Notes under the pieces: model-generated
The model's input: the letters and a program-made list of their open reading frames with translations, nothing else
The model's database searches: none
What the model was told of the DNA's origin: nothing
DNA from: Smithella sp.
GTDB taxonomy: Bacteria > Desulfobacterota > Syntrophia > Syntrophales > Smithellaceae
Direction: 5' to 3'
NCBI GenBank assembly: GCA_018056685.1
Contig: JAGPFC010000009.1
Coordinates: forward strand, 48,936 to 112,935
Length of the DNA: 64,000 nt
Translations under genes and position numbers: made by a program
Shown: positions 1 through 8,328 of the stretch, in pieces
How the letters are laid out: each line of letters begins with the position of its first letter
How positions within the stretch are numbered: position 1 is the first letter of the stretch

Positions 1-359
1 CAACAGCCGGAAAGACAGGAATTTTGATGTATAAATACGCCGGGATTACCAAATTTGTCGCTTATGCACCGATCAAATTTTATGCGTCAAATCTTCCCGA
101 ACCGGCCGGTTTCGGATGGGTAGGATTAGGACTGGATGTTGAAAAATACAACCACGAAGCTATGAAAGTAGCGAAGGAAATTGAAAAAGAAGCCAAAGCA
201 TGGACGGCAACAGTCATCTTTATTCTGATTGCTGCCATGGTTCTTTTGTTCTTCATTATGCTGCTTCTGGTTCGCGGAATAAGCCGGTCGTTACAGTCGG
301 AAGTTCCCAGAGGTTCTGAAGGCGTGGCGTCATACGACGATGATGACGACGATAAATAA
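1..359 (+). CDS. C-terminal part of a Cache-domain membrane sensor (5' end outside window)
   Basis: The reading frame is open to the left edge, so only the C-terminus is seen. It shows the end of an extracytoplasmic Cache-like domain (GI-MYKYAG-TKFVAYAPIKF, then GFGWVGLGLDVEKY), a short amphipathic linker with many E and K, one transmembrane helix (WTATVIFILIAAMVLLFFIM), and only about 30 cytoplasmic residues. Most Cache proteins carry a histidine kinase, GGDEF or chemotaxis output domain after this helix; here the chain simply ends in a run of Asp (SYDDDDDDK). It may therefore signal through a partner protein or through membrane contacts. Family assignment is by resemblance only. Confidence 0.6.
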   Translation, partial: TAGKTGILMYKYAGITKFVAYAPIKFYASNLPEPAGFGWVGLGLDVEKYNHEAMKVAKEIEKEAKAWTATVIFILIAAMVLLFFIMLLLVRGISRSLQSEVPRGSEGVASYDDDDDDK

Positions 360-384
360 TTAAATCTAATTTACTCAATTTATA

Positions 385-414
385 AAAAAGGCCGGATTCC
401 GATTCGGCCTTTTT
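385..414 (+). terminator. Rho-independent terminator
   Basis: Ten-base-pair perfect stem (AAAAAGGCCG / CGGCCTTTTT) with a 10-nt loop, 25 bases after the Cache gene stop. The A-run and T-run on either side would allow termination in both directions. Confidence 0.85.
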
Positions 415-606
415 ATATGAGACTCCAACGATAAGTAAAATCTCTATGGGCTCAGCCAGAACAATCACAAGAAGGAGACGATTGTGGTGCTCGCTGATAG
501 CAAAAGGAGAAAAGCACAAAGGAAATATTGTTGCAAGCGGGGTTGGCTGAAACGAGGGATCATACCCTTTATTTTCTTTTTCATTAATTACTCTCAAAAA
601 ATAGGG
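415..606. other. Intergenic stretch, nothing recognised
   Basis: About 190 bases between the terminator and the promoter of the next small gene. An open frame crosses it on the minus strand but lacks an SD and overlaps the terminator and the upstream gene, so it is not called. No known RNA motif was recognised. Confidence 0.4.
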
Positions 607-634
607 TGGACTTTAATCAGGCATCATATATAAT
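607..634 (+). promoter_or_regulatory. Putative sigma70-type promoter
   Basis: TGGACT (607-612), 16-nt spacer, perfect TATAAT (629-634). It lies about 75 bases before the small membrane protein gene at 711. Confidence 0.45.
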
Positions 635-710
635 ACATTCACTTGGTTTTTTATTTTAAGCTCAAGAGACTTTTCCTAGTAAGGACTATCATGAAAAAAA
701 GGAGACCAGC

Positions 711-905
711 ATGAACTATTTGCCGCATGTGATTGCTTTGATTATAGGTGTTATTCTTCTCTGGATTTTCAAAAAAAAATATAAGAAGATACAAAACCGC
801 GAATTAATCATTGTCTTCATTCTCTTTCTTATATTAGTCGCCATCTTTACAGCTCCTGGAATGGATTTGATAAAAAAATTTATTAATTTCATTCAAGTAG
901 ATTAA
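711..905 (+). CDS. Small two-helix membrane protein (hypothetical)
   Basis: A 64-residue protein made almost entirely of two hydrophobic helices (residues about 7-20 and 31-47) separated by a basic loop (FKKKYKKIQNRE), ending in a short amphipathic segment. A strong SD (AAAGGAG) lies 6-7 bases before the ATG and a promoter-like sequence is upstream, which supports it as a real gene. The basic loop predicts a hairpin with both ends outside. No family was recognised. Confidence 0.5.
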   Translation: MNYLPHVIALIIGVILLWIFKKKYKKIQNRELIIVFILFLILVAIFTAPGMDLIKKFINFIQVD

Positions 906-969
906 AAGATATTGGCGAAGCAACTCCGTTTAGTTTTCATGTTCATATTTTGATTTGGCTTGAGTATAA

Positions 970-1224
970 ATGAAAGGCTACCTCATCGGAAAAAAACCAA
1001 AGGCAAACCATGAGACTATCCACAAGTACAGCGGCATCTTAATGCTCTCCGCTTGGGGAGTGGCAATGGTGGCGTCTTCTTTGCTGTTTCTTTACATTGG
1101 TTATATTGTCGACGAACTCCTGGGAACCACACCCAAGTTCATGCTTTCTTCCTTCTTTGTGGCGGTAGGGCTTTGCTTCTGGAAGCTTTATTATGAGGCA
1201 CGGGAAAAAGGAAAAAAGATGTAA
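970..1224 (+). CDS. atpZ: AtpZ/AtpI-like F0F1-ATPase accessory membrane protein
   Basis: An 84-residue protein with two transmembrane helices (LMLSAWGVAMVASSLLFLYIGY and MLSSFFVAVGLCFWKLYY) and the pattern of the ATPase_gene1 family: a glycine in the first helix, GYIVDELLGTTP between the helices, and a basic C-terminus. The family is encoded at the head of F-type ATP synthase operons and is thought to help c-ring assembly or Mg/Ca movement. Here the neighbour is rnpB, not atpB/atpE, and the main ATP synthase operon lies 50 kb away without a and c genes. The gene converges on rnpB with about 12 bases between them. SD is weak. Confidence 0.6.
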   Translation: MKGYLIGKKPKANHETIHKYSGILMLSAWGVAMVASSLLFLYIGYIVDELLGTTPKFMLSSFFVAVGLCFWKLYYEAREKGKKM

Positions 1225-1235
1225 TTTTTAAAAGG

Positions 1236-1613
1236 CGAAGAGAAGATCGTAAGCCGAGTTCTGTCCCGCGCTCAGGTTGCCCTTCCTGCGGTGATGATCA
1301 TTCATCTGGGACGCAAGTTGCCTTACGCCTCTAGCGACACTACCCGAGAACATCAGACGGGCCGCCCTTAAACGTTCTCCTATTTGGTCTTGCTCCGGAT
1401 GGGGTTTACCCTGCCTTTTCCGTCGCCGGAAAAGCGGTGAGCTCTTACCTCGCCTTTTCACCCTTACCCCGCTTGCGCCGGGCGGTATGTTTTCTGTGGC
1501 ACTTTCCTTAGAGTCGCCTCCAGTCGCCGTTAGCGACCATCCTGCCCTGAGGAGCTCGGACTTTCCTCCAATCTGCAAAAAGCAAACCGGCGATCATCTG
1601 ACCTTCTCCTGCC
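1236..1613 (-). ncRNA. rnpB: RNase P RNA (catalytic RNA, bacterial A-type)
   Basis: Read on the minus strand, the 5' part carries the conserved GAGGAAAGTCCGAGCTC block (P4 5' strand, near 1556-1572) and the 3' end carries ACAGAACTCGGCTTAC. Helix P1 closes the molecule: GAGAAGGTC at 1600-1608 pairs with GATCTTCTC at 1240-1248 with one G-U pair. Length about 375 nt is normal. The ends are set from P1 and may be off by a few bases. The RNA cleaves pre-tRNA 5' leaders together with RnpA, whose gene starts 350 bases away on the other strand. Confidence 0.93.
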
Positions 1614-1621
1614 TGTGGCAG

Positions 1622-1650
1622 ATATTACGCTGAATTCTTATTTCTTTCAA
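1622..1650 (-). promoter_or_regulatory. Promoter of rnpB
   Basis: On the minus strand TTGAAA (1645-1650), exactly 17 bases, then TAATAT (1622-1627). The predicted start of transcription falls at about 1615, matching the 5' end deduced from helix P1. Confidence 0.7.
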
Positions 1651-1720
1651 TAGTTTCCTTGAAAATATAATATAAATCTGTGCAGTCTGCTTTCAATCAA
1701 ACAGATTAAACAATTTAATC

Positions 1721-1750
1721 TTGACAAACAAACCCTACTGTGATTTACGC
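1721..1750 (+). promoter_or_regulatory. Putative promoter of rpmH-rnpA-yidD-yidC
   Basis: Perfect -35 TTGACA at 1721-1726, about 55 bases before the rpmH start. A -10 near 1744-1750 (TTTACG/TTACGC) is a poor match, so only the -35 is convincing. Confidence 0.4.
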
Positions 1751-1780
1751 ATTAACCTATTAATTTTAGGGGTTTTACTA

Positions 1781-1918
1781 ATGAAAAAGACTTTGACCAA
1801 TAAAACAAATACCAAAAGAAAGAAAACTCATGGTTTTCTCGTGAGAATGTCATCAAAAGCCGGAAGACAGGTTTTAAGCCGCCGCAGAGCCAAGGGAAGA
1901 AAAAGTTTAACCGTATAA
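1781..1918 (+). CDS. rpmH: 50S ribosomal protein L34
   Basis: A 45-residue, very basic protein with the L34 signature: [14 protein letters not shown], then [18 protein letters not shown]. The normal bacterial start is MK(K/R)T, so the ATG at 1781 is used, with AGGGG about 10 bases upstream; the longer frame beginning at 1721 would add 20 residues foreign to L34 and would overlap the promoter. It heads the classical rpmH-rnpA-yidD-yidC-jag-mnmE gene order. Confidence 0.95.
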   Translation: MKKTLTNKTNTKRKKTHGFLVRMSSKAGRQVLSRRRAKGRKSLTV

Positions 1919-1963
1919 ATCCGGCATCCTGGCAGTTATTTCAGGCTGGTCTGGTCACTATGC

Positions 1964-2305
1964 ATGAAGGAACAAACATACCGGAAACCGGAAAGGGTAA
2001 CGAAAAGAAGCAGGTTTAAAACAATTTACGACCAGGGGGTGTGGAGAAGTTCTAAACATTTTACGATTGTAACGTGCAGCAACACGCAAGGGGGCAAAAG
2101 GCTCGGAATAACCGTAACCAAAAAAACGGGAAACGCAGTCAAAAGAAACAGAATTAAAAGACTCATCAGAGAATTTTTTCGTCTCCATAAGAACCTGTTT
2201 CCCGACAAACATGATGTCATCATTATGGCTAAAAGAAATGTACCCCCTCTTACTTTTAAACAGGCATGTCATGAATTAACGGAACTCTTCACGCGGGAAA
2301 AGTAA
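1964..2305 (+). CDS. rnpA: Ribonuclease P protein component
   Basis: A 113-residue basic protein with the RNR signature of RNase P proteins (KRNRIKRLIREFFR, residues about 66-79) and the preceding KRLGITVTKKTGNAV. It binds the 5' leader of pre-tRNA and supports RNase P RNA. It lies 45 bases after rpmH, the usual neighbour. The SD is weak, as is common for rnpA genes. Confidence 0.95.
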   Translation: MKEQTYRKPERVTKRSRFKTIYDQGVWRSSKHFTIVTCSNTQGGKRLGITVTKKTGNAVKRNRIKRLIREFFRLHKNLFPDKHDVIIMAKRNVPPLTFKQACHELTELFTREK

Positions 2306-2317
2306 TATATATAATTT

Positions 2318-2545
2318 ATGCTCAGGGAAATATTGACAAAATATTTTATTTTTTTAATTCGTCTGTATCAAACCTGCCTGTCACCTTTCTTTTTCGCGCC
2401 ATGTTGCCGTTTCCATCCGTCCTGTTCCGAATATGCCATTGAGGCCATAAAAATTTACGGACCGGCAAGAGGTTCTTTCATGGGCATAAAAAGAATTCTG
2501 CGCTGCCACCCCCTGCATCCCGGCGGTTACGATCCCGTCAAGTAA
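2318..2545 (+). CDS. yidD: Membrane protein insertion efficiency factor YidD
   Basis: 75 residues, the family length. Contains an N-terminal amphipathic/hydrophobic segment followed by the family block [19 protein letters not shown] and the C-terminal [19 protein letters not shown]. The protein is thought to act at the inner membrane beside YidC. It starts 12 bases after rnpA and ends 20 bases before yidC. Confidence 0.93.
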   Translation: MLREILTKYFIFLIRLYQTCLSPFFFAPCCRFHPSCSEYAIEAIKIYGPARGSFMGIKRILRCHPLHPGGYDPVK

Positions 2546-2565
2546 AAAATTAGAGAGGTTAAAAA

Positions 2566-4266
2566 ATGGATAAAAGGACCATTCTGGCTGTCGTCCTGTC
2601 ATTAGCCGTACTTTTTCTGTATCAGATTTTTTTCGCCAAACCACCTGCACCGCCGCAAAAAGTGCCTGTGCAGGAAACGAAACAGGCAAGCAACGCTACC
2701 GTGCTTCAACAACCCCAGCCGGCACCGGCGATTCAAACGCCAAAACCCACCGCTAAAAATATCGTTGCCTCGACTGAAGAAGCGCCTCAAGATATCCTTG
2801 TGGAAACGGAGAATTACAAGGCTGTTTTTTCCACGAGAGGTGCCGCACTGAAATCATTCAAGCTGAAACATTACCGGCAGGAATGTGAAAAATGTGTCGC
2901 CGACATCTGGCCGGCCATAAAAAATGCTGTATCCGGCAATAAACAACCGGCCAAATCCAAGGGTCATGAACTTATTGAACTGGTTACGGTTAAAGAAAAT
3001 ATGCCTTATCCGCTTGCCTTGACCTTCCCCGAATCGCAGTCCGCAATTTCAGCCGATTCCATCTATCATGCCAGCACAGCCGGTCTGGACATGACAAAAG
3101 ACAAAAATCAAAAGCGTCTGGTCTTTTCGCGCACTTTCGGTGATGGCATCAAAGTGGAAAAAATTTTCATGTTCAATCCCGATAATTATTCCGTGGAGCT
3201 GGACGTACAGGTTTCCAATCTGACCAGCGCACCCGTCAATCAGGTACCTTATCTGAACTGGTATGAATATGTGGATCCGAAGCAGGAGGTGGACAGCTAC
3301 AGCAAGGAAGGCCCTGTCGCCTATGTATCAAAATCCATCAAGCGAAAAAAATCAGCGGAAATATCGAAAGAGGAAACGATGGGGCCGGATGTCTCCTGGG
3401 GCGGATTTGAAAGAAAATATTTTATGGCGGTGATTATTCCGGAAAATCCTTCACTGACGAGCATCAACATGTCAAGAGATGCCAACAACATGGTGGCGGT
3501 AAATCTCAAAGGCACAAAAAATACCATACCGCCGGATCAGTCCGGCACTTTCAAATATAATCTCTTCATCGGTCCGAAAGATTACGCCATGCTCAAGGAA
3601 CTGGGATTATCTCTGGAAGAAGCCATTGAATTTGAGTCCTTCATACCGGGCCTGAAATGGCTTTCCATCGGTTTGTTGATCTTCATTAAATTTCTTCATC
3701 AGTTTGTCGGCAATTATGGCGTGGCCATCATTATTCTGACGATTCTGATCAAGATCGTCTTCTGGCCCCTGGGCAATATCAGCTACAAATCCATGAAAGA
3801 AATGCAGAAGATACAACCAAAAATTACCGCCCTTCGGGAAAAATACAAGGACGATCAGGCCAAGCTGGGACAGGAAACCATGGCGCTTTACAAAGCGCAT
3901 AAAGTCAATCCCTTCGGCGGATGCCTGCCGATCCTGATTCAGATTCCCGTGTTCATCGGCCTATACAACACACTGCTTTATGCCATTGAACTGCGTCACT
4001 CGCCGTTCTTCTGGTGGATCCAGGATTTGTCGGCTAAAGATCCTTATTACATCACGCCGATCGTCATGGGTGCGACGCAGTTTATTCAGCAGAAAATGAC
4101 ACCCACGGTGGGCGATCCCATGCAGGCCAAGATCATGCTGGCCATGCCCGTAATTTTTACGTTCATCTTTTTGAATTTCCCTTCAGGGCTGGTCATTTAC
4201 TGGTTATTAAATAATATTATAAGCATCGGTCAACAGATCTACATTAACAAGAAATTCGCTGATTGA
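2566..4266 (+). CDS. yidC: Membrane protein insertase YidC
   Basis: A 566-residue Gram-negative-type YidC: N-terminal transmembrane anchor (residues about 6-23), Pro/Gln-rich linker, large periplasmic beta-sandwich domain (about 75-345), then the conserved insertase core with about five membrane segments (about 355-560). In the core a Lys (TILIKIVFWPL) occupies the position of the functionally important positive residue. Family landmarks NPFGGCLPILIQIPVFIGLY and FPSGLVIYW are present. It inserts and folds inner-membrane proteins, with or without SecYEG; F0 subunit c is a well-known client of the family. SD GAGAGG precedes the ATG. Confidence 0.96.
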   Translation: MDKRTILAVVLSLAVLFLYQIFFAKPPAPPQKVPVQETKQASNATVLQQPQPAPAIQTPKPTAKNIVASTEEAPQDILVETENYKAVFSTRGAALKSFKLKHYRQECEKCVADIWPAIKNAVSGNKQPAKSKGHELIELVTVKENMPYPLALTFPESQSAISADSIYHASTAGLDMTKDKNQKRLVFSRTFGDGIKVEKIFMFNPDNYSVELDVQVSNLTSAPVNQVPYLNWYEYVDPKQEVDSYSKEGPVAYVSKSIKRKKSAEISKEETMGPDVSWGGFERKYFMAVIIPENPSLTSINMSRDANNMVAVNLKGTKNTIPPDQSGTFKYNLFIGPKDYAMLKELGLSLEEAIEFESFIPGLKWLSIGLLIFIKFLHQFVGNYGVAIIILTILIKIVFWPLGNISYKSMKEMQKIQPKITALREKYKDDQAKLGQETMALYKAHKVNPFGGCLPILIQIPVFIGLYNTLLYAIELRHSPFFWWIQDLSAKDPYYITPIVMGATQFIQQKMTPTVGDPMQAKIMLAMPVIFTFIFLNFPSGLVIYWLLNNIISIGQQIYINKKFAD

Positions 4267-4285
4267 TGCACGTTGAGGATGAGAA

Positions 4286-5152
4286 ATGAGTTCTGAAATT
4301 ATTGAAATAGAAGAGAAAACAATTGATGAAGCCATTGAAAAAGCATGTCTGCAATTCGGTGTACCCCGCGAAAAATTAAACATTGAAATCGTCTCCGCGG
4401 AGTCCGGAGGATTTTTAGGTCTTTTTTCCAAAAAAGCAAAGATCCGTGCATCGTTGCTTGCGCTGAATATTGATTTTAATTTTAATGAAATCAAAAAAGA
4501 AAATATCCCGGAGATAAAAGAAGAAGAAAAAGAAAAAAAGACCACGGACGATTTCAAAGAAAAAACCGAAATAAAAAAAGAACCGGCTAAAAGACACAAA
4601 AAAGAAATCATCAAAGAGAAGCCTTCGGTGAAGATGGAAAAAGAGGTTGTTTATATTGACAATTCAACGATGGCGGTAAAAGCCCAGGAGCTTCTGGAAG
4701 GAATTTTACAGAGAATGTCTCCGGAATACCACGCCACTGTCAGAGAAACGCAGGAAAAAATAATCCTGGGTATTGAAGGCGATGAAAGCGGTTTGCTCAT
4801 CGGCAAACGGGGACAGCACCTAGATGCTCTTCAGTATATCATGAACAAGGCCATCAATAAAATCGACGCCGAACATAAAATGATTCTCATTGACTCGGGA
4901 GAATACCGTAAAAGAAGAGAAGAGTTCTTATTGGGTCTGGCAGAGAAAATAAGAGAGAAGGTGAAAAAAACGAGGAAACCCGTATCGATCGCCAACATGA
5001 ACGCCCACGATCGCCGTATTATTCACATGTTTTTACAGGAAGATGCCTCACTGGTGACGCAAAGCCGGGGTGAAGGCAAGTACAGAAAGATCGTTATTCT
5101 TCCCGCAAGAACCGGCAACGCCAGACGAAGCAGAGAAAAAAAACGTGATTAG
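4286..5152 (+). CDS. jag: Jag/KhpB family RNA-binding protein (Jag_N, KH, R3H)
   Basis: 288 residues. The N-terminal Jag_N domain (about 1-52, with GGFLGLFSKKAKI), a highly charged Lys/Glu-rich linker (about 65-120), a KH domain with the GxxG loop (LLIGKRGQHLDALQY, about 170-186) and a C-terminal R3H domain (about 225-280, with RRIIHMFLQED and the SRGEGKYRKIVI block). The family binds RNA and influences cell elongation and division in Gram-positive bacteria; its role here is inferred. It lies 19 bases after yidC with SD GAGGATGAG, the usual position for SpoIIIJ-associated Jag. Confidence 0.93.
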   Translation: MSSEIIEIEEKTIDEAIEKACLQFGVPREKLNIEIVSAESGGFLGLFSKKAKIRASLLALNIDFNFNEIKKENIPEIKEEEKEKKTTDDFKEKTEIKKEPAKRHKKEIIKEKPSVKMEKEVVYIDNSTMAVKAQELLEGILQRMSPEYHATVRETQEKIILGIEGDESGLLIGKRGQHLDALQYIMNKAINKIDAEHKMILIDSGEYRKRREEFLLGLAEKIREKVKKTRKPVSIANMNAHDRRIIHMFLQEDASLVTQSRGEGKYRKIVILPARTGNARRSREKKRD

Positions 5153-5200
5153 TTATTTCACCACTTCAATAATGACAAGTTAAAGGGGAAGTCCCCGACT

Positions 5201-6580
5201 GTGCTTCGCCAGGATACCATAGCAGCCATCGCAACGCCTTTCGGTATGTCCGGAATCGGCATCATCCGGATGAGCGGCCCCGAAGCTCTCGCGATTGCCC
5301 GCCGCATTTTTCAGCCTTCCAGCGGAAAATGCAAATGGCAAAGCCATCAACTTTATCACGGGGATATCGTTTCCGCCGACACCAGAACCATTCTGGATGA
5401 AGTTCTAATCTCATTCATGCAAAGCCCCCGGTCTTTCACCGGTGAAGACGTAGTCGAAATCAACTGCCACGGCAATCCTTTCATCATCGAAGCCATCCTG
5501 ACACAACTTCAGGAAATGGGATGCCGCATGGCCCGTCCCGGAGAGTTTTCTGAACGCGCCTTTCTCAATAATCGTCTTGACCTTTCTCAGGCGGAAGCGC
5601 TGGCGACGATGATTTCCGCCAAGTCGGTCAAAGCTTACGCCATGGGGCTTGCCCAATTGAAGGGATCCCTTAGCAAAGAAATAGAAGATCTGCGATCTTT
5701 ACTCATCGAAGCGTTGTCCGGACTGGAAGCGTCGATTGATTTTACAGAAGACACGTCAGGAGAAAGCATCCCGGAAGTGCCGCTTCAAATCGATCAGGCT
5801 ATCGAGCGGATGCGAAAACTTCTTTCCTCATACAGCGCGGCAAGAGCTTATACAGAGGGCATTCATGTCACCATCACGGGGAAACCCAACGTGGGGAAAT
5901 CCAGCCTGCTCAACGCGCTCACCGGCAGAAAGAAAGCCATAGTCACCGATATTCCGGGAACAACACGCGATCTGATCACGGACACGATCACAGTTAACGG
6001 CATTCCGGTCCACATCATGGACACAGCCGGAATCCGGGAACCGCAAAACGTGATTGAACAGGAAGGCATCTCGCTGGTCTGGGAAAGCCTGGCACAGGCG
6101 GATGTCGTCATCGTAATGCTGGATGTCAGCAAACCGCTGACCGATGAAGACAAAATGATCATGGATAAAAACAATTCGGGAAAAATCATTGTGGCGATCA
6201 ACAAAATTGATCTGCCTTGCGCGTGGGATCAGAAAACCATTGCGCAACGGTTTCCTCCGGAGACAAGCATCATGGAAATCTCCGCGAAATCAGGTATCGG
6301 ACTTCCGGAATTGAAAAAATCAATCATTGATTTATCAGTCGGCCATGAATTGGCAGACAGCAGCAGAAAAGTGATTACCAATCTGCGCCATAAACTGGCC
6401 CTGGAAAAAGCCTGTGAAAATATTCAACACGCCAAAGAAAGCATCGCCAGCGGGTTATCTTTTGAATTTACGTCTTTTGATTTGCGCGAAGCGCTGGATA
6501 ATCTGGATGAAATAACCGGCAGAAAAATGAACGATGAAATACTGGATAAAATATTTTCCAGCTTCTGCATCGGCAAGTGA
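5201..6580 (+). CDS. mnmE: tRNA uridine-5-carboxymethylaminomethyl modification GTPase MnmE
   Basis: 459 residues. The N-terminal tetrahydrofolate-binding domain (about 1-120, DTIAAIATPFGMSGIGIIRMSG) is followed by a helical domain split by a G domain with GKPNVGKSS (G1), DTAG (G3) and NKID (G4), and the invariant C-terminal CIGK. With MnmG it modifies the wobble uridine of certain tRNAs. The start is GTG at 5201 with AAAGGGGA about 10 bases upstream; the next residues match the family N-terminus. Last gene of the rpmH cluster. Confidence 0.96.
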   Translation: MLRQDTIAAIATPFGMSGIGIIRMSGPEALAIARRIFQPSSGKCKWQSHQLYHGDIVSADTRTILDEVLISFMQSPRSFTGEDVVEINCHGNPFIIEAILTQLQEMGCRMARPGEFSERAFLNNRLDLSQAEALATMISAKSVKAYAMGLAQLKGSLSKEIEDLRSLLIEALSGLEASIDFTEDTSGESIPEVPLQIDQAIERMRKLLSSYSAARAYTEGIHVTITGKPNVGKSSLLNALTGRKKAIVTDIPGTTRDLITDTITVNGIPVHIMDTAGIREPQNVIEQEGISLVWESLAQADVVIVMLDVSKPLTDEDKMIMDKNNSGKIIVAINKIDLPCAWDQKTIAQRFPPETSIMEISAKSGIGLPELKKSIIDLSVGHELADSSRKVITNLRHKLALEKACENIQHAKESIASGLSFEFTSFDLREALDNLDEITGRKMNDEILDKIFSSFCIGK

Positions 6581-6604
6581 TGTTTTTTCATAACTCAAGG
6601 TTGC

Positions 6605-6952
6605 CTAGTCGGATTGCTTGACTTTTCTGCGTGTTTTCTTCACCATCTCCCCGGCAGGATCTTTGGACTTTTCAAAGACATACGATTTGATTTTTGCGGC
6701 AATACCTAATTTATGATCTTTTTTTTCAACTCGGACAATCTTGCCCCGGCATTTCAAATGCACCGGGCGCTTCGGATCAACGTATTCCAGTACAATCGTG
6801 AATTCTATCGTATGTCCGGGAGCAAATGACTGATCCGTTTCAAAAAAAATACCGGAACTGCTGAAGTCGCGGGTCACACCGTGAGTGCTTTCCAGTTTAA
6901 CAGGAAATGCGCCCCTGTGACGTATCGTCCGTCTATTTTCGCAATCTTTCAA
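6605..6952 (-). CDS. PilZ-domain protein (putative c-di-GMP receptor)
   Basis: 115 residues forming a single PilZ domain. The RxxxR element is present near the N-terminus (NRRTIRHRG) followed by the D-x-S-x-x-G motif (RDFSSSGIFFET) about 20 residues later; both bind c-di-GMP in the family. The start is TTG at 6952 with SD GGAGGAGC 5-6 bases upstream; no ATG lies in a suitable place. It is transcribed toward mnmE (convergent, 24 bases apart) and sits 154 bases downstream of the HDAC-like gene, so it could be a separate unit. Confidence 0.8.
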   Translation of the reverse strand: MKDCENRRTIRHRGAFPVKLESTHGVTRDFSSSGIFFETDQSFAPGHTIEFTIVLEYVDPKRPVHLKCRGKIVRVEKKDHKLGIAAKIKSYVFEKSKDPAGEMVKKTRRKVKQSD

Positions 6953-7106
6953 GGTTGCTCCTCCAGGACGTTTTCATAAAAGATTTCAGCAATTACAAAT
7001 TAATTTTTTTCCTATACCCTATGAACAAAAATAAAGAAAGACTGATTTCACACAGCAAACCGAAAACGATAAAACCTGATTACATTATTTTTCAACGACC
7101 GCTGTT

Positions 7107-7853
7107 TTAATTTTCTTTCAATCCTTCGATAAAAGCCAAAACGTTTCCGCCCAGAACGTTATGATTGTAGCCGCCTTCCAGAATGCCGAAACATCCGCCG
7201 TTGTTGCGCCGGGCTGTTTCCCGCACCAGTTTCCCCATGTAGTGGTAGTCTTCCGTTTTCAGAAGCCCTCCCCAATCGGCTTCGTGATTGTCAAAACCGG
7301 CGGACACGGCAATCATATCGGCATCCGTTGCTCCCAGATCATCCTGAACATTTTTCAAATATTCATTGCGATTGGCGGAGGCGGGATTCAGGATGGTCAC
7401 ATAGCCTCTATTCCCCAGAATATTGACGTTCCCGTCCCCGTAATGAAGATCGAAATCCAGAATAAAAGCTTTTTTGATTTTACCTTCCCTTTTGAGCTTT
7501 TCCAGAGCGATTGACATGTTATTGAAATAGCAAAAGCCCCAGGCGCTGCCTGATGAAGCGTGGTGTCCGGGTGGACGAATCAGTGCAAAGCACGGCTCTG
7601 TCAAACCGATTTGCGCCGCCATCATCGCGCCGCCGGCGGCCAGAGCGGCAATCTCATAAACCCCTTCACGCTCGACCGACCGGATATGCTCGGGCGTGTG
7701 TACGGAGAGAATATCCTCTCGTGTTGCCGCAACCGGTTCGACAAAAGTAAACCTGCCGCGCAGCGCCTTTTCCACGGCTTGAATTCTGCCGGGGGCGGAA
7801 GCAGGATCATTTGAATAAACTTCGTTGTAATCTTCATGATAAACGACTTTCAT
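7107..7853 (-). CDS. Histone-deacetylase-family hydrolase (acetylpolyamine amidohydrolase/HDAC-like)
   Basis: 248 residues when started at the ATG at 7853, which has SD AGGAGG; the frame opens earlier at 7895 but would overlap the upstream NUDIX gene. Metal-dependent deacetylase landmarks are present: RPPGHHASSGSAWGFCYFNN (two active-site His), LDFDLHYGDGN (Asp and His zinc ligands), SAGFDNH (second Asp ligand) and EGGYN. It is shorter than typical class II bacterial HDACs (300-340 residues), with compact loops. The substrate (acetyl-lysine or acetylated polyamine/small molecule) cannot be read from sequence. Last gene of the aro operon, in the same operon as a Sir2 deacylase. Confidence 0.85.
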   Translation of the reverse strand: MKVVYHEDYNEVYSNDPASAPGRIQAVEKALRGRFTFVEPVAATREDILSVHTPEHIRSVEREGVYEIAALAAGGAMMAAQIGLTEPCFALIRPPGHHASSGSAWGFCYFNNMSIALEKLKREGKIKKAFILDFDLHYGDGNVNILGNRGYVTILNPASANRNEYLKNVQDDLGATDADMIAVSAGFDNHEADWGGLLKTEDYHYMGKLVRETARRNNGGCFGILEGGYNHNVLGGNVLAFIEGLKEN

Positions 7854-7875
7854 ACCCTCCTCCTTTGACAGGCTG

Positions 7876-8328
7876 TCATGATTCCGACTTGACAAATCCC
7901 AGTGAACTTAAAGCTTTGATCGTATTTTGAGACACCGGCAATTCCTGTAACTCTGCGGCGGAAAGCCAGCGAGCTTCCAGTGCGTCATCCGCCCCTTTCG
8001 GTACACCGGCCACATATTCAGCGGCGAAATCAATTATCACGAAATGAAACTTTATTTTTTTCTCATCATCGCGTTCGATAAAATCGAATACATAAACGCA
8101 ATCACCGACTTTGATGGTGACACCCGTCTCCTCCAGGATTTCACGCGCGGCGCACTCCTGTAAGGTCTCACCGAGTTTCAAAGTTCCGCCGGGAATCGCC
8201 CACAATCCCCTGCTTGGTTCAGCCCCACGTTTTACCAGCAGAACCTTTCTGTTTTGAATGGTAATCGCCCCGACGCCGACACGTGGTTCTATGGGATAAG
8301 CTTTACCGGATTGATTTTCCAAATTCAT
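7876..8328 (-). CDS. NUDIX hydrolase
   Basis: 150 residues with a full Nudix box GGTLKLGETLQECAAREILEETGV (Gx5Ex7REUxEExGU, here shown only as landmarks G-x5-E at about residue 47 and REILEETG). It would hydrolyse a nucleoside diphosphate linked to another moiety; the substrate is unknown, with ADP-ribose or (d)NTP-type compounds as usual options. Its first 26 bases overlap the end of the upstream NRDE gene. Position between an NRDE gene and a deacetylase in an operon with a sirtuin makes O-acetyl-ADP-ribose or ADP-ribose an attractive but unproven substrate. Confidence 0.88.
   Translation of the reverse strand: MNLENQSGKAYPIEPRVGVGAITIQNRKVLLVKRGAEPSRGLWAIPGGTLKLGETLQECAAREILEETGVTIKVGDCVYVFDFIERDDEKKIKFHFVIIDFAAEYVAGVPKGADDALEARWLSAAELQELPVSQNTIKALSSLGFVKSES

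Noticed and set aside
338..356. DDDDDDK tail as an engineered enteropeptidase tag
   Set aside because: The flanking sequence is native and the run of Asp codons is mixed (GAC/GAT); coincidence is the simplest explanation.
256..597. 113-codon minus-strand frame in the gap before 711
   Set aside because: Overlaps the sensor gene end and a terminator, lacks an SD, and has no recognisable protein pattern.
1228..1578. 116-codon open frame on the minus strand
   Set aside because: It lies inside the RNase P RNA, whose conserved blocks and P1 helix explain the sequence.
1640..1780. Replication origin next to rpmH
   Set aside because: rpmH often neighbours dnaA/oriC, but no dnaA gene or cluster of TTATCCACA-type boxes is seen; the region is explained by the rnpB and rpmH promoters.
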